Source of the DNA: Oscillatoriales cyanobacterium
GTDB taxonomy: Bacteria; Cyanobacteriota; Cyanobacteriia; Cyanobacteriales; Microcoleaceae
Assembly (NCBI GenBank): GCA_004292955.1
Contig: RDXX01000011.1
Location: 233,336 to 297,335 of the forward strand
Direction of reading: 5' to 3'
Length of the DNA: 64,000 nt
Part shown: positions 1-9,795 of the stretch, one piece after another
How positions within the stretch are numbered: position 1 is the first letter of the stretch
How the letters are laid out: each line of letters opens with the position of its first letter
The notes under the pieces: model-generated
What the model saw: only the letters and a program-made list of their open reading frames with translations
The model's database searches: none
Told to the model about the DNA's origin: nothing
Position numbers and translations under genes: made by a program

Positions 1-175
1 TCAATCATCATTATTTATTAGTCAGTGACAACTGGAAATGAGAAATTGCTGAAAGTTATAATGTTTTTGATATGGGCACAGACGAACTTGATATGTTGCC
101 AAAGTGTATCTAGGAACAAAAAAGCGTATAATCAACATCAAAGACCGGAGCCAGTCAACAGGTGCTGAAAAATAT

Positions 176-2677
176 ATGTGTCTAGAGCCAGGGTATATCC
201 TTCACGAAAGGTACCAAATTATCAAGAAATTGGGACAGGGAGGGTTTGCGATTACCTACAAGGCTAACGATCTAGCCAAACCCGGAAATCCCGAGTGCGT
301 TGTTAAGGAAATTCCTTTTCCTTCATCGAATGCTCCGCACGTCTTGGAGAAGGCAAGGACGCAATTTGAAAAGGAAGCTAGTGCTTTGCGCTGTCTCGGC
401 AATCACCCGTGCATTCCCCAATTATTCGCTTACTTTGAAGAAAACGACCATTTTTACTTAATTCAAGAATACATTGAAGGACATCAGCTCAAGGAAGAAC
501 TCACTCCAGGTACACAGTGGGAAGAGGATCGGGCGATCGCCTTGTTGCTGGAAATTCTGGAAATTTTAAAGTTCGTCCATAAACAAAATATTATTCATCG
601 CGATATTACACCTTCTAACTTAATTCGGCGCACAACAGATAACAAAATTGTTTTAATTGATTTTGGGGCTGTCAAAGAAATCAGCACTTTGACTGCTGAC
701 TCTACAGGTAGAATATTCACATCGCAGGCGATCGGCACCAGCGGTTATATGTCTCCGGAACAATCAAATGGGCGTACTGCCCATGCTGGTAATGATATTT
801 ACTCCGTAGGGATGATCGTGATTCAAGTTCTCACCGGGAAGCATCCCACAGAGCTCAAAAACTACGATGGTGCTGGTGAAATTATCTGGCATGACTCCAC
901 GTCCGATCGCACTCCGCTACCAGTGAGTGATAATCTAAAAAATATTCTCGATCGGATGGTTCGCTTCCACTATCGAATAAATCGATATCAATCTGTGACT
1001 GAGGTTTTGCGAGACTTGAACGCGATGCGATCGCCTCTATTACTCGAACCTGCGCCGAATTTGGGAGCGTCTGATTCTGATGAAGTTTCGCCAAACCAGG
1101 ATTCGCCACCGAGCAAAGAACCCGAGTCAGGCCAAACTCCGCCGCAGGGGCGATCGCGCTTTCGCTGGCTGCTGTTGGGTGTTGCGGTAATTGCCGCAGG
1201 GGCGATCGTAATTTCAATCCCCAAAATTTACCCGCTAATCCCCAGAATTTCCCAGCCACAAACGCTACCTACACCCTCCCCAGATGGTGTAAGTTCTGGC
1301 GAAAAACTTCTAGTGCAAACCTCCGCCCTTTGGTCAAAACAAAGGGGAATCAATGAGTTTGCCGAAGCCAATTATTCTGAAGCTTTAAAATTGCTCAAAC
1401 AGTCCTGGCGAGAAGACCGCAGAGACCCAGAAACTTTAATTTACATGAACAATGCCCTGCTCAAAGCAATCAATGCAGAGTATTATACCATCGCAATTGT
1501 TGTTCCCATCCGCAGAAATCAGGACGGTAGCATTGTCAACGCAGATTTAGCCGAAGAACTGCTGCGAGGTCTTGCTCAAGCTCAAACTGAAGTTAATTTA
1601 GGTCTCCTCGTTGCAAATAACAGCAATAAAGATTTTCCCGGTCAAGGCTTTCTCGAACCAAAAGCTATTAGGAAAAAAGGTCTCAGAATCATCATCGCGG
1701 ATGACGGCAATATCAAATCCTACGCAAAGCAAAGGGCAAATTACCTAGTCACTCAGCCCGATATTTTAGCCGTCATCGGACACTACACCAGCGACATGAC
1801 CGTGGAAACAGTAGATATTTACAATCAAAATAAACTAATCGCCATTTCTCCGGGAAGCACAACAGAAGAACTAACGCGCAAACCTCGGAAATTTTTCTTT
1901 CGGACAGCCCCAACAACTAGCAAAGAAGCTGAAGGCTTAGTAAATCAACTGATTAAAGTCGGTGCAAAAAAAGTAGCAGTTTTTTACAATCCCAACAGTC
2001 CGTTTAGCGCTTCTTTGTGGGAAGAATTCAAAAAGCAATTTGAAGCCCAAGGAGGTTCTACTTTTAGAACCAGTAATTACGACTTATCTAAAAATGATTT
2101 TAACGCCGAAGCAGCAATCAAAGAAGTTGAGAAAGCCGGAATAACAGCCCTAGCTGTCTTTCCAGACGGTCAAGTTACTAAGGCTGGAGAAAATGCGATC
2201 GAAATGATTAAAATCAACAACAATCGCAATTGGATGGTCGGCCCTTGGACTCTGTACGATCCGAGAACTTTAAAAGCAGTAAAACAGCTAAAATCTGTTG
2301 AAAAACTCGCCGTATCCGTGTTTTGGCATCCGTTAATCAGTTTTGATAAAAAGTTTCCAGTTAATGCTGAAAAATTGTGGGGAGGCCCAGTCAATACTCG
2401 ATCGGCTTTAACCTACGATGCCGCTAAAACGCTGATTAAATCCCTAGAATTACAGCCAGAACCCAGCCGTGAAGGAATGCAAAAAACCTTAGCATCTCCA
2501 GACTTTAAAGCTGACGGTGCCACGGGTATAATTGAGTTTGACTTGACAACTGGAAATCGGAAAAACCCTCCTAAAGCTTTAGCGCACGTTGTTCCGTGTG
2601 CTAGAGAAAAATTTGGTGTTACGTTTGTGCCGATCGAATTTCCGACAGCCGCCGCCGCAGGTTTAAAGTGCGACTAA
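176..2677 (+). CDS. Transmembrane Ser/Thr kinase with LivJ-type sensor domain
   Basis: Hanks-type kinase domain at the N-terminus: Gly-rich loop LGQGGFA, Lys in CVVKE, catalytic loop HRDITPSN and the DFG motif, over about the first 290 residues. A Pro/Ser-rich juxtamembrane stretch leads to one transmembrane helix (RWLLLGVAVIAAGAIVI). The remaining 450 or so residues look like a type I periplasmic ligand-binding domain of the branched-chain amino acid receptor class (IAIVVPIRRNQDG; YLVTQPDILAVIGHYTS; AISPGSTTEE). The layout is a one-protein receptor kinase with an outside sensor and a cytoplasmic kinase; the ligand is unknown. The ORF track opens at a GTG at 104. I prefer the ATG at 176 because kinase homology begins just after it, although neither start has a clear ribosome-binding site. 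Confidence 0.85.
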   Translation: MCLEPGYILHERYQIIKKLGQGGFAITYKANDLAKPGNPECVVKEIPFPSSNAPHVLEKARTQFEKEASALRCLGNHPCIPQLFAYFEENDHFYLIQEYIEGHQLKEELTPGTQWEEDRAIALLLEILEILKFVHKQNIIHRDITPSNLIRRTTDNKIVLIDFGAVKEISTLTADSTGRIFTSQAIGTSGYMSPEQSNGRTAHAGNDIYSVGMIVIQVLTGKHPTELKNYDGAGEIIWHDSTSDRTPLPVSDNLKNILDRMVRFHYRINRYQSVTEVLRDLNAMRSPLLLEPAPNLGASDSDEVSPNQDSPPSKEPESGQTPPQGRSRFRWLLLGVAVIAAGAIVISIPKIYPLIPRISQPQTLPTPSPDGVSSGEKLLVQTSALWSKQRGINEFAEANYSEALKLLKQSWREDRRDPETLIYMNNALLKAINAEYYTIAIVVPIRRNQDGSIVNADLAEELLRGLAQAQTEVNLGLLVANNSNKDFPGQGFLEPKAIRKKGLRIIIADDGNIKSYAKQRANYLVTQPDILAVIGHYTSDMTVETVDIYNQNKLIAISPGSTTEELTRKPRKFFFRTAPTTSKEAEGLVNQLIKVGAKKVAVFYNPNSPFSASLWEEFKKQFEAQGGSTFRTSNYDLSKNDFNAEAAIKEVEKAGITALAVFPDGQVTKAGENAIEMIKINNNRNWMVGPWTLYDPRTLKAVKQLKSVEKLAVSVFWHPLISFDKKFPVNAEKLWGGPVNTRSALTYDAAKTLIKSLELQPEPSREGMQKTLASPDFKADGATGIIEFDLTTGNRKNPPKALAHVVPCAREKFGVTFVPIEFPTAAAAGLKCD

Positions 2678-2784
2678 CGCTTTGCCAGAAAGAATTGGTT
2701 GAAAGCCCGCCCGCCCGGGAGAAATTAAACTCAGACTATTCATTACTTCAATCCTCAGACTTAAGGGTAGAGGTTTCTCTCAAA

Positions 2785-2817
2785 CTGTCAACTGTCAACT
2801 GTCAACTGTCAACTGTT
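2785..2817. repeat. Heptamer tandem array (TCAACTG = CAGTTGA)
   Basis: About 4.5 copies of a 7-bp unit between the kinase and PHP genes. It is the same unit, in the opposite orientation, as the TTGACAG arrays downstream of ccmL, ccmM, the TPR gene, the GGDEF-EAL gene and rpsI. Confidence 0.9.
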
Positions 2818-2897
2818 GAAAGTACCTGTGGGTATCAGCCCCCAACATTTAAAGAAAAAATTAGATATAGTTAACAAAGCTAGTTTTTTTTATAATA

Positions 2898-3623
2898 ATG
2901 CTTATGACGGTCAATCTCGCTCCCTCAACAAGTTCTAGCCTCAAACCAGAATCCCAGAATATCTCGGCACTCAAACAAGTCTTGCAGACGATTGATGCCG
3001 ATAGCTGTCCGGGTTCCTATAACTTCCATATGCACACAGTCTACTCCGACGGGCGATTGAAGCCCGAGAAATTGATGGAACTTGCGATCGCAGGTGGCCT
3101 CAAAGGCTTCGCTATCACCGATCACCACAGCACCAAAGGCTACGTTCAAGCTCAAATTTGGCTGGATAACTGGAAATTAAAGCATCCCGACAGGACTACC
3201 GCAGCGCCGACTCTTTGGACTGGCGCTGAAATTAACGCTGAATTGCTCAAAAACGACGTACACATTCTCGCTTACGCCTTCGATCCTGAACATCCCAGTC
3301 TCACACCTTACTTGCGAGGTAAAGGCACTGAAGGCCACGCTTCTTATTCCGCAGCCAGGGTAATTGAAGCGATTCAGGAAGCAGGAGGTTTAGCGGTTCT
3401 AGCACATCCTTGCCGGTATCGATCGATCGCAGATCAACTAATCCCAGAAGCAGCCCGTCTTGGCATTGACGGCGTAGAAATTTACTATGCTTACGGTAAT
3501 CCTAATCCTTGGAAACCGAGTCCCAAACAAACTGCTTTAGTCAAAGATTTAGCTGAAACCTATGGTTTACTGGGAACTTGTGGAACTGATTCTCACGGCC
3601 TGAGTCTTCTTGTCCGAATCTAG
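2898..3623 (+). CDS. PHP-domain metal-dependent phosphoesterase
   Basis: 241 residues with the motifs of the PHP superfamily: HMHTVYSDG (motif I), ITDHHS (II), GAEIN, LAHPCRY (III) and GTDSHG (IV), all consistent with a multinuclear metal centre. The closest characterised relatives by architecture are the TrpH/YciV stand-alone PHP phosphatases and nucleases that act on nucleoside bisphosphates or RNA 5' ends; the substrate here cannot be read from the sequence. The C-terminus follows motif IV directly, which I take as normal for the short cyanobacterial version. An alternative ATG lies two codons downstream. Confidence 0.8.
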   Translation: MLMTVNLAPSTSSSLKPESQNISALKQVLQTIDADSCPGSYNFHMHTVYSDGRLKPEKLMELAIAGGLKGFAITDHHSTKGYVQAQIWLDNWKLKHPDRTTAAPTLWTGAEINAELLKNDVHILAYAFDPEHPSLTPYLRGKGTEGHASYSAARVIEAIQEAGGLAVLAHPCRYRSIADQLIPEAARLGIDGVEIYYAYGNPNPWKPSPKQTALVKDLAETYGLLGTCGTDSHGLSLLVRI

Positions 3624-3739
3624 ATAGCATTAAGGTGCGTCATGGGATTTGGTATTTGAGCTTTTAGATTGGCGATCGGCGATCGAAATTATCATGCTGA
3701 CCGCATTTTCGTTTGCTGGTTCAAAAGAGTTTGGGAAAC

Positions 3740-3776
3740 TATAGCCTTTCTCAGTAACATGAGGTACTCTCAGATC
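3740..3776. repeat. Dispersed repeat fragment TATAGCCTTTCTCA...
   Basis: The stretch TATAGCCTTTCTCAGtAAcATGAGGTACTC recurs almost exactly at 21553, where it forms the left end of an inverted-repeat element. This copy lacks a right end. The rest of the 3624-3860 spacer shows no gene. Confidence 0.7.
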
Positions 3777-3860
3777 GAAAGCATCGGAGGAGCCAGCGTA
3801 CCTCACAGCGCTTGACAAACGTTATAGATAAACGAGCGAAGCGAGAAAACGAAACCTCAA

Positions 3861-4235
3861 TCATGTTTCTTTAAATACCAAATTAAAACCCAGCTCAATA
3901 CAGACAGCCTTCTCAATTTCTTCCCAATAAAAATCTTCTAAAACTCCCTGTTTGTTTTTAATTCTTTGAGCATCTACAGCTCTCATTTGACTTAAGTTTA
4001 TGTGCCGTTCTCCGTTTAGTCCATTTTGCGAAGTTGGAACAACATTCACAACGAATGGATAAGTTTTTTTCCAAGGCAATAAAGGGGCAACTATTGTAGT
4101 TGTCCCATTTTGATTGCCAACATCATTCTGCAAAATTAGACAAGGACGCTGCTTACCGGTTTCATGACCGGTCGTGGGTTCTAGATCGACCCACCATATT
4201 TCTCCTCGTTTGTAAGTTAATATCCCGTTAGGCAT
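3861..4235 (-). CDS. MazF/PemK-family endoribonuclease toxin
   Basis: 124 residues with the MazF core: RGEIWWVDLEPTTGHE, KQRPCLILQND and TTTIVAPLL. The family cleaves single-stranded RNA at short motifs and is held inactive by a cognate antitoxin. It overlaps the upstream gene by 8 bp, which implies translational coupling, the usual antitoxin-first order. It is full length for the family. The specific cleavage motif cannot be predicted. Confidence 0.88.
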   Translation of the reverse strand: MPNGILTYKRGEIWWVDLEPTTGHETGKQRPCLILQNDVGNQNGTTTIVAPLLPWKKTYPFVVNVVPTSQNGLNGERHINLSQMRAVDAQRIKNKQGVLEDFYWEEIEKAVCIELGFNLVFKET

Positions 4236-4452
4236 TTAAACCATCGCCTACCGCAACATCCCAAACGGAAATCTCTTCTTGAAAATCAGGATCGCTAGCC
4301 TGCTCTTTATAAGCATTTTCCAGCTCTTGCATCATAATCCTCCTTTTTTCCTTCCAGAGAATTTCATTTATGAAACTACTACGATTACTTGCTAGCCGAT
4401 CGACAAAATCTAGAATTGTGTCATCCAAAGTAATACTGACTTTTTTGCTCAT
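4228..4452 (-). CDS. Ribbon-helix-helix antitoxin of the MazF pair
   Basis: 74 residues. The N-terminal segment KKVSITLDDTILDFVDRLASNRSSFI has the beta-helix-helix pattern of MetJ/Arc-type DNA-binding antitoxins. The acidic C-terminal tail (SDPDFQEEISVWD) is of the kind that wraps the toxin. The overlap with the downstream mazF-like gene and shared strand indicate one operon that is probably autorepressed. Confidence 0.85.
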   Translation of the reverse strand: MSKKVSITLDDTILDFVDRLASNRSSFINEILWKEKRRIMMQELENAYKEQASDPDFQEEISVWDVAVGDGLNA

Positions 4453-4647
4453 AAATTATTAATTTCATGCGACTGACGAGTATGACTGTACTATCATACT
4501 AACCAATGCTACAACCTTTGTCAAGGTTAATCTAGAGCTTCAAGAAGAGGTAGCAGCCCGGAGCCCAGCCTTTCATAGATGTGACGTGCTGGATTCCGAT
4601 CGAGATTGCTTCCGCTCCCGATCGTAGCAACAGACATCCAGCCTCTT

Positions 4648-5814
4648 TCATCTTTCCGGGAACAACTGACAAGCCCTGATAGTTGGCTGATTTGCCCAAT
4701 CCAAGCGAGAAGTGCCAAATCGATCCATCCAACCTTCTAAATAAGCCCGATTAGCCTTTTTTTCCTCAGGATCGGAGGTGTTCATCGGATGAGGTGCTAA
4801 ACCGAAAATAGTCGCTGTTGTCACGCAAAACATCGACTTCTGAAAACTTTGGCAAATTTGTACGCGCAAATCGTCTTCACCGCGACAGCTAGTTCGATAA
4901 ATTTCGTGCAAATAATCGGGCAGATAATGCCGCATATCTTGCATCAATTGAGTTGGTGGAATTCCTGCACCTCCGATGGGTAAAGGATCTGCAAACAAAG
5001 CCCCGTAGCTAAATTCTTTTTGTTCTTCTGGGATTTGATGTGCTTGGGCGTTGTAGGAAACTGTGCCAAAAAAAGCTGTTCCTCTAAAGAAAACTGCTTC
5101 TACATAAGGTACTGCTACATCTGCTAAAAATGTCAAGTTGGCCGATGCGGGCAGGATATCGTAGACTTCGCCGCGAATCTTGACGCTGTAGGTGATTGGT
5201 AGGGCTGCGGCGCTTACTAAACCGGCTAAGACGAAATCTACTATCTCTGCGATCGACTTAATTGTACCGGCTTCGTAGCGATCGGACAAATCGATAAATA
5301 AATCGCTCATTACCCGCCAAAACTGCCCCAAACCCGTGTAATAAGCCAACATCCGCACTTGTTCGGGTAAAAACTCTGGGAATGCTTTGTGGAGTCCCTG
5401 CATCAAAAAGTTGCCTTTTAACTTAGCTGCGATCGCCTTTTCGGCCAAATTGCTAAATTCTGGAGTATCCAAATAACTGTCCAAACCGCCGCCGCCGTGC
5501 CACATCATGGTTCTCATGCAATATTCGGCATACTCAAAATTTATGCGATCGTGCCACAAATAGCGCAGTAATTTCGGCGCTGTCACTTCTCCGTTGAAAT
5601 ATTTAAAAAACGGGAAAAGCACTAAAAATTGTTCTTCTGCGATGTAGTTAAGATTGCGAGAATACGCATCAAGAACTATGGCGTAACTTTTGAGAACTCC
5701 AACCACTTCTACTACATTTTCGGTAGATTCTGGAAGTAAAGCTTTGCCTGATTCCAAGATGTCAATGTAGGCGGATAGGGGATGGGAAGATGGTTTTAAT
5801 ACGGTACTTGTCAT
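4648..5814 (-). CDS. cupB: CO2 hydration protein CupB/ChpX
   Basis: 388 residues matching the ChpX/ChpY (CupB/CupA) family found only with specialised NDH-1 complexes; the conserved segment MMWHGGGGLDSY is visible. It converts CO2 to bicarbonate at the cytoplasmic side of thylakoid NDH-1MS-type complexes, driven by electron transport. It is third in the order ndhF-ndhD-cup. I favour the constitutive CupB form over inducible CupA because no cupS follows, the protein is on the short side, and this trio sits beside the ccm operon. The A/B choice is inference. Confidence 0.82.
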   Translation of the reverse strand: MTSTVLKPSSHPLSAYIDILESGKALLPESTENVVEVVGVLKSYAIVLDAYSRNLNYIAEEQFLVLFPFFKYFNGEVTAPKLLRYLWHDRINFEYAEYCMRTMMWHGGGGLDSYLDTPEFSNLAEKAIAAKLKGNFLMQGLHKAFPEFLPEQVRMLAYYTGLGQFWRVMSDLFIDLSDRYEAGTIKSIAEIVDFVLAGLVSAAALPITYSVKIRGEVYDILPASANLTFLADVAVPYVEAVFFRGTAFFGTVSYNAQAHQIPEEQKEFSYGALFADPLPIGGAGIPPTQLMQDMRHYLPDYLHEIYRTSCRGEDDLRVQICQSFQKSMFCVTTATIFGLAPHPMNTSDPEEKKANRAYLEGWMDRFGTSRLDWANQPTIRACQLFPER

Positions 5815-5831
5815 TTGATTTCCTCAACCTT

Positions 5832-5972
5832 AATTGAATAACTATGTTTTAGCTTTGGTTCGTAGTTGCGCTTGAGGGTTCATGAGAGCGAGTCAACGCA
5901 CAACTACATTGAATAACTATGTTTTAGGTTTGTAGTTGCTCTCTTCGCCGGCCGGCGCTCAAGCGCAACTAC
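5832..5972. repeat. Repeat-rich ndhD4-cupB spacer
   Basis: TTGAATAACTATGTTTTAG occurs twice about 77 bp apart. A 15-bp inverted repeat (GTAGTTGCGCTTGAG at 5862, complement at 5958-5972) brackets one copy. The structure resembles a small palindromic element inserted within the operon. Confidence 0.7.
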
Positions 5973-5988
5973 ATACCTATGAAAGATT

Positions 5989-7506
5989 TCACTCCAAGTT
6001 TTGAGCAACTTGTTTAACTTGTGCGGGTACAGTCGATACTAAGCCGATCGCAGTTTTCTCACTCAAAGCCACTAAAACTCCCGGCTGCAATCCCATGATG
6101 GTGATGATTACGGCTAAAACTAGCGAAGGAATGCGATCGCCCCAGCGGACTTGCGGCAAATTCACCACCAAATCGGAAAGGCGCCCGAAAAAGGCGCGGT
6201 TGACCATAATTAAAAAGTAAACTGAAGTCAAACCAGTCCCGATCATGCAGAGCAAAGTTTGGATCGGAAACACTGGTAAACTGCCCCTAAATATCAAAAA
6301 TTCAGCAATAAATCCCGACAACCCGGGAATGCCGGCACTCGCCATTACACCGACAATCATTAAACTGCCAATTACCGGCAAACCGCGATCGGGATTGAAC
6401 AAACCTTTGAGCACATCTATGTTGCGACTGCCGGATTTTTTGTAAACAATCCCGACACTCAAAAATAGCAACCCGGAGATTAAACCGTGGCTAACCATTT
6501 GCAACACAGTTCCTATCATACTAATCTCAGTAGCTGCGGCGCTAGCTAGCAAAATGTAGCCCATGTGCGCGATCGAACTGTAAGCTACAATTTTTTTCAT
6601 GTCTTTTTGGGCGATCGCGCAACTAGCCCCGTAAATCACGCTTACCACCGCCCAACTCGCCAACCAAGGCGCAGCCACCGCCCACGCATCCGGGAACAAA
6701 CCCAAACCAAAGCGCAGCATCCCGTAGGTTCCCAGCTTCAACAGCACCCCCGCCAGCAGCACCGAAACCGGAGTCGAAGCTTCTACGTGAGCATCTGGCA
6801 GCCAAGTATGAAAAGGCACTAATGGAATCTTAATCCCAAAAGCGAGCAATATCCCTGCCAGCAACACAATTTGTCTGACCAAAGGCAACGGCGAGCCTCC
6901 TTCCAAATGCGATGCACCGGCTGCACCAACCATATCAAAACTAGAAGCACCGCTGAGCCAAGCTACACCCAAGAAAGCAGCCAGCAATACTATTCCCGAA
7001 AATGCCGTATAGATTAAAAACTTAGTAGCGGCATAGCCTCGGCGCTCGCCTCCCCAAATTGCAATTAACAGGTAAAGCGGAATTAGTTCTACCTCGAAAA
7101 ACAGGAAAAATAGCAACAAGTTTTGAGATAAAAAAGCTCCGGTGACGCCGCCACTAATTAACAGCATCAAAGAATAATAAAGTCGAGGTCTGCGGATCGC
7201 CTCATCCGTAGCGTAAATCGCTACACCTGTCAGTAGGGTATTTAAAATTACTAAGGGCAGAGACAAACCATCAACGCCGAGATTGTAATTAAATCCCAAA
7301 TCATCGATCCAAGGAATAAATTCCGAAAACTGTAATTGACTGCTGTTGGCATCAAACTGAGCTGCCACAAACACCGATAGAATAAAAGTTACACCCGCAA
7401 TGGCGATCGCGGCATTCCGAACTATTTTAGAGGCGATCGCACCGGGCCAAAACCCAATCAGGGCGGCCGCCAACATTGGTATCCAGATTAAAGCACTGAG
7501 CATCAA
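5989..7506 (-). CDS. ndhD4: NDH-1 subunit NdhD4 (CO2-uptake type)
   Basis: 505-residue, roughly 14-helix antiporter-like subunit of NAD(P)H-quinone oxidoreductase. Visible conserved membrane residues include the Glu in FFEVELIP and the Lys in LAFGIKIPLVPFHTWLPDAH. In cyanobacteria NdhD isoforms 3 and 4 pair with NdhF3/F4 and a Cup protein to build CO2-uptake complexes. The neighbours (ndhF upstream, cupB downstream) place it in that group rather than with respiratory NdhD1/D2. Assignment to isoform 4 is by context. Confidence 0.88.
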   Translation of the reverse strand: MMLSALIWIPMLAAALIGFWPGAIASKIVRNAAIAIAGVTFILSVFVAAQFDANSSQLQFSEFIPWIDDLGFNYNLGVDGLSLPLVILNTLLTGVAIYATDEAIRRPRLYYSLMLLISGGVTGAFLSQNLLLFFLFFEVELIPLYLLIAIWGGERRGYAATKFLIYTAFSGIVLLAAFLGVAWLSGASSFDMVGAAGASHLEGGSPLPLVRQIVLLAGILLAFGIKIPLVPFHTWLPDAHVEASTPVSVLLAGVLLKLGTYGMLRFGLGLFPDAWAVAAPWLASWAVVSVIYGASCAIAQKDMKKIVAYSSIAHMGYILLASAAATEISMIGTVLQMVSHGLISGLLFLSVGIVYKKSGSRNIDVLKGLFNPDRGLPVIGSLMIVGVMASAGIPGLSGFIAEFLIFRGSLPVFPIQTLLCMIGTGLTSVYFLIMVNRAFFGRLSDLVVNLPQVRWGDRIPSLVLAVIITIMGLQPGVLVALSEKTAIGLVSTVPAQVKQVAQNLE

Positions 7507-7674
7507 TTAAAACTTTCCTTTATTACACAATATTTAGAACTATATTTAAGATTAACCCAAAGCCACTGCATAAAATAGCGATCGGTTAATTTTCTTATTA
7601 CAATAGATGCAAATTTCTCGAAAATCCTCCTATGACTTCTAGTCTTACAGATCGAGAAGATTTGCAAGTTAAAT

Positions 7675-7766
7675 GGGAGCATCTCATTTTTGCAAAAAAT
7701 ATCTTTTCTGGGAGTGCTGTCCCCCCCGAGCAAGGTGTACAATACTCGCTCGGGGGCGACAGCACT
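7675..7766. repeat. Degenerate inverted-repeat (MITE-like) element
   Basis: It starts with GGGAGCATCTCATTTTTGC, one mismatch from the terminal repeat of the complete element at 31432-31547. It then carries an internal 19-bp hairpin (AGTGCTGTC...CCCGAGC at 7713-7731 against 7748-7766, one mismatch). The matching right terminus is missing. It fills most of the ndhF4-ndhD4 spacer. Confidence 0.75.
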
Positions 7767-7920
7767 ACGACATAATTTCACTGCCCGAACTTTTACCCGG
7801 TTGGGAAGTTCCGGTTATAGAATTGTGGCCGATCGACTTTGAATAAAACTAGGGACAAAGCAGACAAACCAAAAACAATTTATCTGCGTTTATCCCCGTT
7901 CATCCACCAAAATCTGCGGT

Positions 7921-9795
7921 TTAGAATTGCCAAATAATCAGCGCCAGTAACGCCGCAACTCCCCCCGCAATAGTCAACACATAAAACTGCGATTGACCGG
8001 TGCCGCTGTATTTCAAACCTTCACCGCTGAAAATTGTGGCAAAACCGAACAAATTCACCGCCCCATCTACTACATACTTGTCAGTCCAAGCGCTGACTTT
8101 CGCAATAGAAGCTACGGCCCAAACCACAGTCAAGCGGTAAACTCGATCGATATAAAAGTCGTAAGCAAACAAATCCTGCACCGCTGGAATCGGCAGTCGT
8201 ACCGGTCGAGGTAAAACGTTGTACCAATAAATCGCCACGCCAGCCCCAACCCCAATCAAGCCAGATAACACCAACAGTGGAGTATCCAGAGTCTTCAACA
8301 GCAAATTTAAACTATCAAAATCCCCAGTTTCCGCCCAAGGCCCAGTCCAACTAATTAAAAGTTGCCACTGCTGCAACATCCAAGGCACTAACAGCCCAAT
8401 CACCGTCAAAATTACCATCGGCAAAGCCATCGGCCAACCGACTTCGGGTGCTCTGCGAGTTTTGGGTTGCGGTTTTCCGACAAATACTAAGGCGAATACG
8501 CGAGTTAAATTGAGCGCAGTTAAACCGTTAACTAACAGCAGCACAACTACCAACCACAATGGCACTGTCCAAAAACCGTTCAGCCACCGTCGCATTACCC
8601 AAAAGTTGCCCATCGGCAATAGGGCTACCATCCCCGCAGCGCCAACTAAATAAGCCATTGTCGTGGCGGGCATCTTTGACCACAACCCACCCATTTCTGT
8701 TAAATCTTGAGTGTTGGTTGTGACAATTACTGACCCTATGCTCATGAATAATAGTGCTTTGGCGATCGAGTGCGCGAACAGCAGCAGCAATGCAATGTCA
8801 ACGTGATTCTGCCCGACCGCGATAAACACTAAACCCATAGAAGCGCTGGTAGAATGCGATAGTGTTCTTTTGATATCGATTTGGGCGATCGCCACTAAGG
8901 AAGCCCCAACAGCCGTCACCGCACCCAAAACCACCAGCACCAAACCAGTTATCGGGGACAGCGCTAAAACAGGCTGAAGTTTAATCAAAACATAAGCCCC
9001 ACCACCCACAACTACCGTATTCCGCATAATCGAAGCCGGGTTCGGCCCTTCCATCGCCTCGTCGAGCCACAGGTGAAACGGAAATTGAGCGCACTTGGCT
9101 GTAGGTGCGGCAATTAAAGCCAAGCCTAAAAGAGTCGCAACTAAAGGAGATAAAGTTGCAGTTTCCGCCCATTCTTCTAAATCAGAAAAATTCAAACTTC
9201 CGGCTAAAGTTGAAAGCGTCACTACTCCCATCAGCAGCGGTACATCTCCTACACGCTTGGTTAAAAACGCATCTCTAGCCGCCGTCACTACCAGCGGTTG
9301 AGCGTACCAAAACCCGACTAGCAAATAAGTTGAGAGTGTCAGCACTTCCAGCAAACCGTAGGTTAGCAGCAGCGAATCGCTAATCGCAATCCCGCTAATT
9401 GCCGCTTCAAAAAAACCTAGCAGCCCAAAAAATCGAGCTAGCGCCCAGTCTTTTTCCATGTAGCCGAGAGCGTAAATTTGTGCTAGCAAACTCAAAACTG
9501 TCACTAGCTCCATTGCTCCGACGCTGGTCGTGGAGATTTCTATGGCAAAAGACAAATCTAAATCTGCTGCTTGCACCCAGTGGAGGAGCAAATGTTGGGG
9601 CGCTCGATCCCAAGTTGCTGTAAAAATCACTGACCCGTGGATGAAAGCCAACACACTCATCAGTAAATTGAAGTAAGCCGCAGGTCTTGGCCCTGTTGTG
9701 CGAACGGTTCCCGTAGACCACGGCAAAGTTAGAATCGCGCCTATTAAGCCATATAAAGGTATCCACCAACAGGTTTGGAGGAGAAATTCTGTCAT
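7921..9795 (-). CDS. ndhF4: NDH-1 subunit NdhF4 (CO2-uptake type)
   Basis: 624 residues, multi-pass antiporter-like NuoL/NdhF family with the C-terminal lateral region. The segment CAQFPFHLWLDEAMEGPNPA followed by SIMRNTVVVGG departs from the SALIHAATMV form of respiratory NdhF1 and is what I expect of the NdhF3/F4 class. It is first in the ndhF-ndhD-cup operon and works with CupB in CO2 hydration and proton movement. It is divergent from ccmK2 across about 630 bp, so both transcripts start from a shared region. Confidence 0.88.
   Translation of the reverse strand: MTEFLLQTCWWIPLYGLIGAILTLPWSTGTVRTTGPRPAAYFNLLMSVLAFIHGSVIFTATWDRAPQHLLLHWVQAADLDLSFAIEISTTSVGAMELVTVLSLLAQIYALGYMEKDWALARFFGLLGFFEAAISGIAISDSLLLTYGLLEVLTLSTYLLVGFWYAQPLVVTAARDAFLTKRVGDVPLLMGVVTLSTLAGSLNFSDLEEWAETATLSPLVATLLGLALIAAPTAKCAQFPFHLWLDEAMEGPNPASIMRNTVVVGGGAYVLIKLQPVLALSPITGLVLVVLGAVTAVGASLVAIAQIDIKRTLSHSTSASMGLVFIAVGQNHVDIALLLLFAHSIAKALLFMSIGSVIVTTNTQDLTEMGGLWSKMPATTMAYLVGAAGMVALLPMGNFWVMRRWLNGFWTVPLWLVVVLLLVNGLTALNLTRVFALVFVGKPQPKTRRAPEVGWPMALPMVILTVIGLLVPWMLQQWQLLISWTGPWAETGDFDSLNLLLKTLDTPLLVLSGLIGVGAGVAIYWYNVLPRPVRLPIPAVQDLFAYDFYIDRVYRLTVVWAVASIAKVSAWTDKYVVDGAVNLFGFATIFSGEGLKYSGTGQSQFYVLTIAGGVAALLALIIWQF

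Noticed and set aside
2668-2874. 68-residue ORF after the kinase gene
   Set aside because: It overlaps the kinase stop and runs through a heptamer array; no homology visible.
4527-4732. Frameshifted C-terminus of cupB
   Set aside because: The main frame continues to a stop with a plausible family C-terminus; the overlapping ORFs have no recognisable domain.
7503-7781. 92-residue ORF before ndhD4
   Set aside because: It translates the degraded inverted-repeat element and overlaps the ndhD4 start; no family pattern.
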